Shown here one piece after another: positions 8,686-17,315 of a DNA stretch of 64,000 nt (the first letter of the stretch is position 1; each line of letters begins with the position of its first letter). Source of the DNA: Deltaproteobacteria bacterium. GTDB taxonomy: Bacteria > Desulfobacterota > Desulfuromonadia > Geobacterales > JAJYBI01. The notes below the pieces were generated by a model. That model saw only the letters and a list, made by a program, of their open reading frames with translations, did no database searches and was not told the DNA's origin. The DNA is taken from positions 1-64,000 of the forward strand of contig JAJYBI010000013.1 in assembly GCA_021779095.1 (NCBI GenBank), read 5' to 3'. A program made the position numbers and the translations under genes.

Positions 8686-9726
8686 TCAGCCGATATGCCG
8701 GTAGGCCATGGTTCCGATGACCTTGAGGAACGGCAGCGGAAGTCGTGAAAACAGGGGGGTGTACCTGTCCCCGAGGCCGGTACCCTCGTTCACGAACTCC
8801 CCGGCCGCCAGATCGTAACGGTAGTACCGTATGGCATACTCTTGGGCCCGCCACCCCAGCTTGAACTGACGCAGCCCGTCGTTGCCCGATTCGGTCCGTC
8901 CCATGCAGAGCTGGGTATAACCGCGGGAGGCGTACCAGCGGATAGCTTCCCACATGACCAGATTGTTCGCCCGCGTCTGCTGGTACTTAAGATCCGAGGC
9001 GCCGTACTTGAAGATCGCCTTTTCGCCGAGATGGAGGTAGACGGCACCGGCGATGACCCGGTCATGCAGCCGGGCCAGCACGACGATCCCCTGTCCACGC
9101 GCCATGACGTGCTCGTGCAGGTTGCGGAAGAACCGGTACGGCTGGGGGGGAAGGCCATGCCGCTTGCGCGTCAGGCAGTTCAGCCGGTAGAACTCGCGCA
9201 GCTCGGGCAGGGAGGCGCCGACGGTCACCTGCACCCCGTCGGCGATCGCCTTGAAGATGTTGCGCCGGGTGCTGTTCCGGAACCGGGACAGCATCGTCTC
9301 CTCATGCCGCACAAGGTCGAGGCGATGTCCGTAGAAGGAGCTGAACGCCTGCGCGTCACGGACGGCGCACTCTCCCCCCCTGATCTCCAGGTGCTGCCAG
9401 CCGGAACGGTTTCCGTAGCAGATGGCGTCGTCCAGGAGCTGCCCGTACCGCCCGTCATCCGTCAGGAGCGGGACGCAGAGATCGGTAAACGGGAGGGAGA
9501 TTCCCCGTTTTCCCGTCAGCATGCTGTCGACCTCCATGAACGGCATGAGCGCCTCCAGCGTGTGGTTCCCGATCGCCGCGAAATACCGCGGTACGTATCG
9601 GTAGGTGTCGCAGAGCACCTTCGCCCAGGACGTGGAATGAAAGAAGCTGTATCCCGGGTGAGTGAGAAGGAGTTCGTCCCACCCGCGGTACGCCACGGGG
9701 TTCACGATGTCGCAGTTCGTCATCAT
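8686..9726 (-). CDS. FemAB/BioF2-like GNAT transferase
   Basis: This 346-residue protein is the second FemAB-like enzyme in the locus. It has the expected C-terminal pattern: YLHLGEKAIFKYGASDLKYQ, then NNLVMWEAIRWYASRGYTQLCMGRTESGNDGLRQFKLGWR, with the G-R-T-x2-x-N-x-G-L-x2-F-K signature. The N-terminal HPGYSFFHSTSWAKVLCDTYRY is also characteristic. ATG at 9726 or 9723 is possible; GAGG lies about 11 bases upstream. It probably transfers an amino acid or acyl group to an amino sugar. Two FemAB paralogues in one locus suggests two decoration positions, which is an inference. Confidence 0.84.
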   Translation of the reverse strand: MMTNCDIVNPVAYRGWDELLLTHPGYSFFHSTSWAKVLCDTYRYVPRYFAAIGNHTLEALMPFMEVDSMLTGKRGISLPFTDLCVPLLTDDGRYGQLLDDAICYGNRSGWQHLEIRGGECAVRDAQAFSSFYGHRLDLVRHEETMLSRFRNSTRRNIFKAIADGVQVTVGASLPELREFYRLNCLTRKRHGLPPQPYRFFRNLHEHVMARGQGIVVLARLHDRVIAGAVYLHLGEKAIFKYGASDLKYQQTRANNLVMWEAIRWYASRGYTQLCMGRTESGNDGLRQFKLGWRAQEYAIRYYRYDLAAGEFVNEGTGLGDRYTPLFSRLPLPFLKVIGTMAYRHIG

Positions 9727-9775
9727 ACCGGCAGGACCTCACTGGCAGCGGGACCGTTCCGCCGCTGCGGAACCG

Positions 9776-11155
9776 TCACGCATTCGCCCCGTTTAAAAGC
9801 CGCCCCACCTTCCCGAGCCGCTCCACCACCATCCGTACGGCCACCCGCGGCAGCTCACGTTTCCAGGGGGAACGGGGGAGCGCAAGCAGCATCTTCCGGA
9901 AACGGAGCCACTGCATCTTACGGTGCATCCGGTCGAGTTCGTCGTGGGTGAGCAGCTCGGACAGGAGGATGGCCGTCCGCGCGTTCGCGTTGAACTTGTA
10001 GTTGAGACGCCCCCAGTCCATGTCGTCCGAAACCATCTTTTTGCGTGCCGCGTACTCCCAGACCGGTGTGCCCGGCAGCGGGGAAAAGACGTTGACGTCG
10101 ACGAAGTCGAGCCGTGAATCCCGGATGAACCGGTAGGTCTCTTCCATCTCCTCCAGCGTCTCATTTGGAGCGCCGATGAGGAAATCGCCGTTCACCTGGA
10201 GCCCCGCGTCCTTCAAGAGATCGATGGCCCGGTGGTTATCCGCCACCGTGACGCGCCCTTTCAGGTACGCAAGCGTCCGGTCGCAGCCGCTCTCAAGTCC
10301 CATCTTGACGGAGACCACGTTCATGGAGCGGAGGATATCCGCCACCTCCGCCGTCACGTAGTTCGCGCGGCACCAGCAGGAGAAACGAACCCGTTCGTGG
10401 AGACGTTCCGCCCTGACGAGACCGGCGATGATCCGCAGCCGGTCCAGGTTGCTGGCGAAGTTCTCGTCGGCAAACCGGACGCACCGGGCACCGTGTGAAA
10501 CGAGCTCCCGCACCTCGTCGAGCACGTACTGCGGCGAGGCATATCGCACCGTTCCCCAGTAGCGGCTGCAGGCGCAGAAGACGCAGTTGTCGGGACAGCC
10601 GCGGGCGGTGTACAGATAACCGCGCCGGGCATAGCCGATGAGCGACCGTTTCGGATGGGGTATCCGGTCCAGGACCGGCAGCACCGGCCGGTCTCCCGTC
10701 CTGACGATACGGGCGCCGTCCCGGTACACGAGCCCCGGTATGGCGGCGATGTCGGACGTGCGGAACTCCCCGGCATTCATGAACAGCTCCAGCAGTTCGG
10801 TAAAGGTCACCTCCCCTTCGCCGAGGCAGCCGATATCCATCTCTGCCGGCAGACAGGACGGCAGCGACGAGATATGCATCCCCCCGATGATGACCGGAAT
10901 CCGCCGCGCCTTCGCCTGCCGGGCGAGATCCGTGGCGATGGAGAAATTCTGCGTCACGGAACTGATCGCCACGATGTGGGGAGCGAACAAGGTGAGTGCC
11001 CGTTCGTACCCCCCCGATGCATAACGGAACTCCACGTTACCGCTGCCGATACGCGACTCGGCGAATGCGGCGAGATAGGCCGGCCAGAGCGGCGGATACA
11101 GGTTTTCCGCCACGGACAGGGGATCGACGGCACTGGCAAAGAGGACTCTCAGCAT
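9776..11155 (-). CDS. B12-binding-domain radical SAM protein
   Basis: This is a 459-residue radical SAM enzyme. Residues 1-150 form a Rossmann-like domain of the cobalamin-binding type (HIVAISSVTQNF, VIIGGMHISSLPS), although the DxHxxG lower-ligand motif is not evident. The radical SAM core has ARGCPDNCVFCAC, giving C187-x3-C191-x2-C194 for the 4Fe-4S cluster. DFLIGAPNETLEEMEETYRF and SPLPGTPVWEYA are typical later segments. CGGAGTGAGCAATG supports the start. Such enzymes catalyse radical methylation or rearrangement of unactivated carbons. Its position between the sugar-nucleotide genes and the FemAB gene suggests modification of a sugar, lipid or attached group. Confidence 0.88.
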   Translation of the reverse strand: MLRVLFASAVDPLSVAENLYPPLWPAYLAAFAESRIGSGNVEFRYASGGYERALTLFAPHIVAISSVTQNFSIATDLARQAKARRIPVIIGGMHISSLPSCLPAEMDIGCLGEGEVTFTELLELFMNAGEFRTSDIAAIPGLVYRDGARIVRTGDRPVLPVLDRIPHPKRSLIGYARRGYLYTARGCPDNCVFCACSRYWGTVRYASPQYVLDEVRELVSHGARCVRFADENFASNLDRLRIIAGLVRAERLHERVRFSCWCRANYVTAEVADILRSMNVVSVKMGLESGCDRTLAYLKGRVTVADNHRAIDLLKDAGLQVNGDFLIGAPNETLEEMEETYRFIRDSRLDFVDVNVFSPLPGTPVWEYAARKKMVSDDMDWGRLNYKFNANARTAILLSELLTHDELDRMHRKMQWLRFRKMLLALPRSPWKRELPRVAVRMVVERLGKVGRLLNGANA

Positions 11156-11174
11156 TGCTCACTCCGCTTTACGG

Positions 11175-12482
11175 TCAGGCGTGGACGACGTTCGGGCGGT
11201 TGCCCGGGTAGACGCCGCGCGTATCGACGATCAGCCGTGCATGGTCGCAGATCGTCTCGTAGTCGAAGTCGTCGTGGTTCGTGGCGATCAGCACGCAGTC
11301 GTAGCCCGCCAGGTTCTCGGCGGTCGGCTCCACGCTGGCGAGGTCGAAGTGACAGCGCCTGATCTTCGGAAAGACCGGCACATGGGGATCGGAATAGTGC
11401 ACGACCGCCCCATGCCCCATCAGCTTCTCCATGAGTACCACGCTCGGGGACTCACGCATGTCGTCCACGTTCTTCTTGTAGGCGATCCCCATGACGAGGA
11501 TGCGCGCATCCTTCAGCGTCCGGCCGCGGTCGTTCAGGGCATGCATCACCTTGTTGACGACCCAGTCGGGCATGGCGGTGTTCACTTCGCCGGCCAGCTC
11601 GATGAACCGGGTGTTGAGCCCGTACTCACGCGCCTTCCAGGTCAGGTAGAACGGGTCGATGGGAATGCAGTGACCGCCCAGCCCCGGCCCGGGGTAGTAG
11701 GGGGTGAAGCCGAACGGCTTGGTGGCGGCGGCATCGATCACCTCGCGGATGTCGATCCCCATGGTGTCGCAGACAATCTTCAGCTCGTTCACGAGGCCGA
11801 TATTGACGGCACGGTGGATGTTTTCCAGAAGCTTGGTCATCTCCGCCGTCCTGGGACAGGATACGGGGACGACGCGGGAGATGATCCCGCCGTACAGCGC
11901 CAACCCCACATCCAGACAGCAGGGGGTGACTCCGCCGCATACCTTGGGGATGGTGGTGGTGGAGTATTGCTCGTTACCCGGGTCTTCACGTTCCGGTGAG
12001 AAGACGAGGAAGATGTCGCTCCCCACCTTCAGCCCCCGCGACTCCAGGCGGGGGAGGAGCTCTTCCTCGGTGGTGCCGGGATAGGTGGTGCTTTCCAGGC
12101 TCACCACCTGGCCGGGATGGAGAAACGGAACGATCGTCTCCACCGAATTGACGACGAAGCTGAGATCGGGCTCGCGGTGGCCGTTCAGCGGGGTCGGCAC
12201 GCAGATGATGAGCGCATCCGCCTCGGCGGCGCGGCTGAAATCGGTCGTCCCTTCGCACCGGCCGGTGGCCGTTGCCGCTGCGACCCGCTCCCCGGCGATA
12301 TGCCTGATATAGCTGCGACCTTCGGCGAGCCGGTTGATCTTGGTGGCGTCCGTATCGAACCCGAGTACCCGGAATCCGGCGGCATTGAAACTGAGCATCA
12401 GGGGGAGCCCCACGTATCCAAGTCCGATAATGCCGATGACGGCAGTCTTGTCGTCCAGTCTGGACATAAGACGCTCTTTCAT
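11175..12482 (-). CDS. wbpA: UDP-N-acetylglucosamine 6-dehydrogenase (WbpA type)
   Basis: The start is set at the ATG at 12482 ([12 protein letters not shown]) because GAGGTG lies seven bases upstream; the track start is 22 codons longer. The 435-residue protein has an N-terminal NAD-binding fold ([15 protein letters not shown]), the central dimer region, and the catalytic stretch [20 protein letters not shown], whose Cys carries the thiohemiacetal in this family. It oxidises C6 of a UDP-N-acetylhexosamine to the uronate. The neighbouring aminotransferase, hexapeptide acetyltransferase and Gfo/Idh/MocA oxidoreductase make UDP-GlcNAc the likely substrate. A UDP-ManNAc or UDP-GalNAc dehydrogenase cannot be excluded. 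Confidence 0.9.
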   Translation of the reverse strand: MKERLMSRLDDKTAVIGIIGLGYVGLPLMLSFNAAGFRVLGFDTDATKINRLAEGRSYIRHIAGERVAAATATGRCEGTTDFSRAAEADALIICVPTPLNGHREPDLSFVVNSVETIVPFLHPGQVVSLESTTYPGTTEEELLPRLESRGLKVGSDIFLVFSPEREDPGNEQYSTTTIPKVCGGVTPCCLDVGLALYGGIISRVVPVSCPRTAEMTKLLENIHRAVNIGLVNELKIVCDTMGIDIREVIDAAATKPFGFTPYYPGPGLGGHCIPIDPFYLTWKAREYGLNTRFIELAGEVNTAMPDWVVNKVMHALNDRGRTLKDARILVMGIAYKKNVDDMRESPSVVLMEKLMGHGAVVHYSDPHVPVFPKIRRCHFDLASVEPTAENLAGYDCVLIATNHDDFDYETICDHARLIVDTRGVYPGNRPNVVHA

Positions 12483-12541
12483 GAAAAGCACCTCGCTCCG
12501 GGCATCTGAAACCCGGACAGCCGTACATCCATGAACGTCTG

Positions 12542-13693
12542 CTAGCACCCGTAGGATGGAATCCGTGCGTACGTATCCATCGCCTCTCCGTAGCGCAGGA
12601 GCGCCTTCACCTCGTCCGCCACGTACGCGATCTGTTCCGCGGTCAGCTCGGGATACATCGGGAGGGACACCACCTCTTCCGCACTTCTCTCCGCGACCGG
12701 GAACCGTCCCTTTCCGAGCCCCAGCGACAGGTAGGCGTCCTGCAGGTGAATCGGCACCGGGTAATGGATGCCACAGATGATCCCCCGCTCGGCGAGCGCC
12801 GCCATGAACTCCTGGCGGTGCTGCACCCGGATGACGAACAGGTGGTACACGTGGTGGGCGTACTCCTTCTGCGTCGGAAGGACGAGCCCATCGACGCCGG
12901 TCAGGAGCTTTCGGTAGAGGGCGGCATGCCTGTTCCGCGCATGGTTCCAGGAGGTCAGGTGCCGCAGCTTCACCCGGAGGACCGCCCCCTGCACCCCGTC
13001 CATCCGGCTGTTCATCCCGATCATCGCGTGGTAATACTTGGAAGACTGGCCGTGGTCGCGCAGCATCCGTACCTTGTCGACGAGTTTCCTGCTGTTGGTG
13101 ACGACCCCGCCCGCCTCGCCGTACGCGCCGAGATTCTTACCCGGATAGAAGCTGAAGCAGCCGGCGGTCCCCAGTGTGCCGACCCGTTGTCCGTTGTATT
13201 CGGCGCCATGGGCCTGGCAGGCGTCCTCGATCACGTGGAGCCCGTATTTCCGGGCGATGTCGACGATCGGGTCCATGTCGGCCGGCTGGCCGTACAGATG
13301 CACGGGGATGACCGCCCTGGTCTTCGGGGTTATTGCCCGTTCCAGCAGGTTCGGGTCCATGGTCAGGCTGTCGCTATGCACGTCCACGAAGACGGGGGTC
13401 GCCCCGCACAGGCTGATCGCCTCCGCGGTGGCAATGAAGGAGTTGGGAACCGTGATCACTTCGTCGCCGGGGCCGACGCCGAGTGCGACCAGTGTGAGCC
13501 AGAGCGCCTCCGTGCCGCTGCCGACGCCGACGGCGTACTGCGCCCGGCAGAACAGGGCAAAGTCCTCCTCGAAGCCGGCAACGAACGGCCCGCCGCAAAA
13601 CGCCGTGCTCACCAGCACCTGCGTGAGGGCGGCGCCGATCTCGTCTGATATCGTGTCATACTGTGCCTTGAGATCCAGAAATGGAACGTTCAT
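12542..13693 (-). CDS. wbpE: DegT/DnrJ/EryC1/StrS aminotransferase (WbpE type)
   Basis: AGGAGG six bases before the ATG at 13693 fixes the start ([15 protein letters not shown]). The 383-residue PLP enzyme has the [23 protein letters not shown] cofactor region, [13 protein letters not shown], and the lysine segment [15 protein letters not shown] that forms the internal aldimine. In the WbpA-B-E-D pathway this enzyme aminates the 3-keto group made by the oxidoreductase to give UDP-2-acetamido-3-amino-2,3-dideoxy-glucuronate. It is flanked by the acetyltransferase that would act next. The specificity is assigned from gene context. Confidence 0.9.
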   Translation of the reverse strand: MNVPFLDLKAQYDTISDEIGAALTQVLVSTAFCGGPFVAGFEEDFALFCRAQYAVGVGSGTEALWLTLVALGVGPGDEVITVPNSFIATAEAISLCGATPVFVDVHSDSLTMDPNLLERAITPKTRAVIPVHLYGQPADMDPIVDIARKYGLHVIEDACQAHGAEYNGQRVGTLGTAGCFSFYPGKNLGAYGEAGGVVTNSRKLVDKVRMLRDHGQSSKYYHAMIGMNSRMDGVQGAVLRVKLRHLTSWNHARNRHAALYRKLLTGVDGLVLPTQKEYAHHVYHLFVIRVQHRQEFMAALAERGIICGIHYPVPIHLQDAYLSLGLGKGRFPVAERSAEEVVSLPMYPELTAEQIAYVADEVKALLRYGEAMDTYARIPSYGC

Positions 13694-13703
13694 CTGCAAC
13701 CTC

Positions 13704-14177
13704 CTAAAGCGTTTTCATAATGCGGGCCGGATTGCCCGCAACAATGGTATTCGGCGGCACGTCCTTCGTCACGACGCTGCCGGCCCCCACGATGGCGTTC
13801 TCCCCCACGGTGATCCCGCACAATAGGGTCGCACTGGAGCCGACGGACGCCCCCTTCTTGATGACCGTCTTGACGCAGGCCCAGTCCGCCTCGGTCTGAA
13901 GGGCACCACCCTCCGTCGTCGAACGGGGGTACAGGTCGTTGATGAAGGTGACGTTGTGTCCGATGAAGACGTTGTCCTCGATGGTCACCCCCTCGCAGAT
14001 GAACGTGTGACTCGATATCTTGCAGTTCTTCCCGATGAACGCGTTCTTCTGGATCTCCACGAAGGCACCGATCCTGCTGTTGTCGCCGATGGTGCAGCCG
14101 TACAGGTTGATGAACTTCGTGAGCTTTACATCCTTGCCGAGCTTCACATCATCGGATACACAGAGATATTCGCCCAT
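13704..14177 (-). CDS. wbpD: Hexapeptide-repeat N-acetyltransferase (WbpD type)
   Basis: This 157-residue protein consists of left-handed beta-helix hexapeptide repeats (for example IGDNSRIGAFVEIQKNAFIG and ITVGENAIVGAGSVVTKDV) and ends with the usual VAGNPARIMKTL. GGGAGGGTGTCATG supports the start. Length and the RSTTEGGALQTEADW loop match WbpD/WlbB-like enzymes, which acetylate the 3-amino group of UDP-2-acetamido-3-amino-2,3-dideoxy-glucuronate. The gene is between the oxidoreductase and aminotransferase genes of the same proposed pathway. Confidence 0.9.
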   Translation of the reverse strand: MGEYLCVSDDVKLGKDVKLTKFINLYGCTIGDNSRIGAFVEIQKNAFIGKNCKISSHTFICEGVTIEDNVFIGHNVTFINDLYPRSTTEGGALQTEADWACVKTVIKKGASVGSSATLLCGITVGENAIVGAGSVVTKDVPPNTIVAGNPARIMKTL

Positions 14178-14208
14178 GACACCCTCCCTCGCTACGTAAC
14201 ATTAACCG

Positions 14209-15225
14209 TCAGAGATAGACGACCTCGCCGCCCATCTTCAGCGACTTCACCGTCGCTTCCAGCATCCTCACCACGTCCAATCCCGCCTGGCCGTCGTTGA
14301 TCGGTTTTGCGTTCGTGTCGATGCATTCCACGAAGTACTGCGCCTCGCACCGGAGCGCCTCCAGGTTCTCCACCTGCGGCGCCCACATGTCGCCGGTGCG
14401 GTAGCTCATCCGGACCGACTGGGCCTTCTCCCGGGACATCCCGCCCCCCCAGTTGTCGATCCCCCGGTCGTAGACGCGCAGCTTCTCGTCGGCCACCAGG
14501 TCGTTCCAGACGACCATCTTCTTGTCTCCGCCGATGAGGGTCGTCCTGATCTTCACCGGGGAGAGCCAGCTGATGTTGAAATGGGCGATCATGTTTCCCG
14601 TGAAGTAGACCGTGATGTAGGCGACGTTCTCGATATCGTTGTCGAAGTGGGAAATCCCCGTCGCGGCCACCGCCACCGGCTTGCGATTCACCAGGTAGTT
14701 CATGATGGAGAGGTCATGGGGAGCGAGGTCCCAGACGACGTTCACGTCCTTCTGGAACAGGCCGAGGTTGATCCGGATGGAATCGAAGTAGTACAGTTCG
14801 CCGAGGATCCCCTCGTCGATGAACTGCTTGATCTTCCGTACGGCACCGGTGAACAGGAAGGTGTGATCCACCATGATGATCAGGTTCCGCTTGTCGGCGA
14901 GCTCGATCAGCTCTTCCGCCTCCGCCGAACATGCGGTGAACGGTTTTTCGATGAAGACATGCTTGCCGTTCAGGAGCGCCTTTTTGGCGATGTCGTAATG
15001 GGTGGAGACGGGGGTGACGACCGCCACCGCGTCAATATCCCGGGATTTCAGAATCTCGTCGTAATCGCTGGTGATGTTCACCCCTGCGTAGTTCTTCTTC
15101 ACCTGGTACAGGGCGTTCTGCTCCAGGTCACACACGGATACGACCGATGCACCGGGAATCGAACTGAAATTCCTGACGACGTTGGGCCCCCAGTAACCGT
15201 AACCGACCACACCGATGGATAACAT
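14209..15225 (-). CDS. wbpB: Gfo/Idh/MocA oxidoreductase (WbpB type)
   Basis: I use the ATG at 15225 (MLSIGVVGYGYWGPNVVRNF), preceded by GAGG; the track start 20 codons upstream lacks support. The 338-residue protein has the N-terminal NAD Rossmann motif GVVGYGYWGPN and the EKPFTACSAEAEELI segment with the conserved EKP lysine. The DLAPHDLSIMNYL stretch supplies the catalytic-region His. WbpB-type enzymes oxidise the C3 hydroxyl of UDP-GlcNAc-uronate, giving the substrate for the aminotransferase. A lone oxidoreductase of this superfamily could do other chemistry, but all four partner genes are adjacent. Confidence 0.88.
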   Translation of the reverse strand: MLSIGVVGYGYWGPNVVRNFSSIPGASVVSVCDLEQNALYQVKKNYAGVNITSDYDEILKSRDIDAVAVVTPVSTHYDIAKKALLNGKHVFIEKPFTACSAEAEELIELADKRNLIIMVDHTFLFTGAVRKIKQFIDEGILGELYYFDSIRINLGLFQKDVNVVWDLAPHDLSIMNYLVNRKPVAVAATGISHFDNDIENVAYITVYFTGNMIAHFNISWLSPVKIRTTLIGGDKKMVVWNDLVADEKLRVYDRGIDNWGGGMSREKAQSVRMSYRTGDMWAPQVENLEALRCEAQYFVECIDTNAKPINDGQAGLDVVRMLEATVKSLKMGGEVVYL

Positions 15226-15318
15226 GTCAGACCTCGTTTCTCTGGTATGCCGGGTCGCGCGATTCGCCCGCCGATACTGCCGCACCCGGGCGTGGCGGCC
15301 GGTCAGTTGCCAACATCG

Positions 15319-16467
15319 TCAATACGCACCCTTCCCTCTGATGACCGCCAGCGGCGTTTCCAGGAGGAGCCTGATATCCAGCCAGAGCGACCAGTTCCTG
15401 ATGTACTGGAGATCGAGACGCACCATCCCGTCGAACGTCGAAAGGCTCCGTCCCCTCACCTGCCACAGTCCGGTTATTCCCGGCCGCCGGCCCAGTATCC
15501 TGAACCGGTGCCAGATGTCGTAGGTCTCCAGTTCGTAGGGGATCGGCGGCCGCGGTCCGACCAGCGACATGTCCCCCTTCAGGACGTTCAGGAACTGGGG
15601 CAGTTCGTCGATGCTCGTTTTTCGCAGGAAATTACCTATCGAGGTGAGCCGGGGATCGTTCCGGATCTTGAAGACCTTCTCCCCGCCGTCGTCACCGGTT
15701 CCGAGACCGTCCTTGTTGGCGATGAAGTCGCGGATGAACTGGCGGTGGATCGAGTCGTCGTTATTGACCTTCATGGAACGGAACTTGAGGAATGTGAACG
15801 CCTTGCCGTACTGTCCCAGCCGCTTCTGCCGGAAGAAGACCGGCCCGTGAGAGGTCAATTTGATCAGGAGAGGCACGACGGCGAAGACCGGTAAAAACAG
15901 GAGAAGCCCGAAGAGCGCACCGACGATATCCATGGCCCGTTTCATTCCGTCGGCGACCATCCCGCCGAAGGTCCGTCTGGTGAGGTCCGGATAGAAGAGC
16001 GGATTGAACTCCTCTTCATCGCGTTCACCGCCCCCCCCGGCGGGGAACGGCAGGACCGACAGGCGCACCAGGCTGAAGACATCGTCGTCCAGCAGGACAC
16101 GGAGCCGTTCGTTCACCTTTCGTTCGATGGTTTCGATGGCCTGTGCTACCGCATTACGCGGAATCTCGGTAAAGATGACCGCCGGAACCAGCATGTTCCT
16201 GAGCCAGCCGCACACGTCCGTTTCCCGTACCATTGCCGGCACGGTCCGGGAGATGCGGGCAAGGACCCGATCCTTCAGACACGTTTCGACGATCTGCGTG
16301 CTGTCGATGATCAGCAGCAGCAGTGCATGTCCGGAGCGCTCGGCACGTTTCCGCTCGATACAGAGGGCATGACTGAACCGTTCCTCATCGATCAGTCCGG
16401 CATCCTTGCTCCGGTCAGCTCCCGCAACGCGGGAAAACAACAATGTGTCCATGTCGTTCCGTTGCAT
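15319..16467 (-). CDS. Undecaprenyl-phosphate sugar-1-phosphate transferase with degenerate GGDEF-like N-domain
   Basis: This 382-residue protein starts the repeat unit by moving a sugar phosphate from a UDP-sugar to undecaprenyl phosphate at the inner membrane. Residues 174-382 are the bacterial sugar transferase domain: one hydrophobic segment (about 180-204), then HGPVFFRQKRLGQYGKAFTF, LRKTSIDELPQFLNVLKGDM, SLVGPRPP and RPGITGLWQVRGR. Residues ~25-140 are soluble and resemble a GGDEF fold (ERFSHALCIERKRAERSGHA, LLLLIID), but the position of the GGDEF loop reads RNMLVPAVIF. The usual four-helix membrane domain is missing. GGGAGGATGTCATG supports the start. Confidence 0.9.
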   Translation of the reverse strand: MQRNDMDTLLFSRVAGADRSKDAGLIDEERFSHALCIERKRAERSGHALLLLIIDSTQIVETCLKDRVLARISRTVPAMVRETDVCGWLRNMLVPAVIFTEIPRNAVAQAIETIERKVNERLRVLLDDDVFSLVRLSVLPFPAGGGGERDEEEFNPLFYPDLTRRTFGGMVADGMKRAMDIVGALFGLLLFLPVFAVVPLLIKLTSHGPVFFRQKRLGQYGKAFTFLKFRSMKVNNDDSIHRQFIRDFIANKDGLGTGDDGGEKVFKIRNDPRLTSIGNFLRKTSIDELPQFLNVLKGDMSLVGPRPPIPYELETYDIWHRFRILGRRPGITGLWQVRGRSLSTFDGMVRLDLQYIRNWSLWLDIRLLLETPLAVIRGKGAY

Positions 16468-16498
16468 GACATCCTCCCTCGTCTGTAAGACCGTTACC

Positions 16499-17260
16499 TC
16501 AGTGCAACCAGTTGCGGATGCAAGCGGGAATATGATATCGGCGCTTGTTGAACACGACCCCCAGGATATTCCCGCCGTTTCTCACGATCCGTTCCTTGAC
16601 GTTCTCGGCAACCGAACATTTCGTCCGCTCCGCCTCCAGCACGAGTACGACGCCGTCCACGTTGCGTACGAGTTCGAAACTGTCCGGCTCTTCCAGTAGC
16701 GGCGGACAGTCCACGAGGACAAGATCGAACTTCTGCCAGGTCCCCTTCAGTTGGGAAACCCGTGCGTCCAGGTCGCCGTAACTGGCGGCCGACCGCCCCA
16801 CCGGCAGCGTGGCAACCCACAGGTTGTTGTACTTGGTCTGGAAACAGGCGGTGCCGTTACCCCCGCACAGATCGGGGGTCGTATTCCAGCTCTCCCACTC
16901 CTCGCTGAAGCTCCCGTTCTGCTCGAAACTCCGGGTTGCGTTAACCAGCAATACTTTTTTCGAGAACCGGTCGGCCACCGTCCGGGCAACCTCGTTGACG
17001 ATGGTCGATACCCCTTCGCCCGACTGTGAGCTGGCGAACTGGACCATGACCTGCTCATGCTCCGGCAGCAGGTCGAGTATGGACCGGTACAGATCGACGA
17101 TCGCCTCATCACCCACCATCGCCTCGCCGCTCACGGGCCGCGGCAGCGTCGGAATCTCCTTTGTCCCGGTGGTGATATCGCCCAAGGGGATCATTTCCAC
17201 CGCTACCGCGCTGTTTCGCTCCCGCTGTGCCCTTTCAAGTGCTTCGTAGATATTGCTCAT
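16499..17260 (-). CDS. CpsD/CapB-like P-loop protein, BY-kinase family with altered Walker A
   Basis: The start is at 17260 (MSNIYEALERAQRERN), the typical opening of exosortase-locus tyrosine autokinases; the track start is 51 codons longer and overlaps the ATPase gene. The 253-residue protein aligns with the cytoplasmic kinase half of Wzc. The P-loop reads ASSQSGEGVST (residues 76-86), with Val84 where the family has the catalytic Lys. The Walker A' segment reads VLLVNATRS, with no Asp. Walker B (LVLVDCPP) is intact. The C-terminal tail has a single Tyr instead of a tyrosine cluster. It may be a pseudokinase that regulates chain length with the Wzc-like partner. Confidence 0.85.
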   Translation of the reverse strand: MSNIYEALERAQRERNSAVAVEMIPLGDITTGTKEIPTLPRPVSGEAMVGDEAIVDLYRSILDLLPEHEQVMVQFASSQSGEGVSTIVNEVARTVADRFSKKVLLVNATRSFEQNGSFSEEWESWNTTPDLCGGNGTACFQTKYNNLWVATLPVGRSAASYGDLDARVSQLKGTWQKFDLVLVDCPPLLEEPDSFELVRNVDGVVLVLEAERTKCSVAENVKERIVRNGGNILGVVFNKRRYHIPACIRNWLH

Positions 17261-17315
17261 GGCTCTCTCCCGCTGTAGCTTCGCCGGGATTGCGTACCCG
17301 GAAGACCGCTCTCGG

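Noticed and set aside
6265-8748. 827-residue plus-strand ORF
   Set aside because: It lies antisense to the DUF362 and deacetylase genes, is rich in Arg, Pro, Val and His from GC-biased third positions, and has no recognisable domain or ribosome site.
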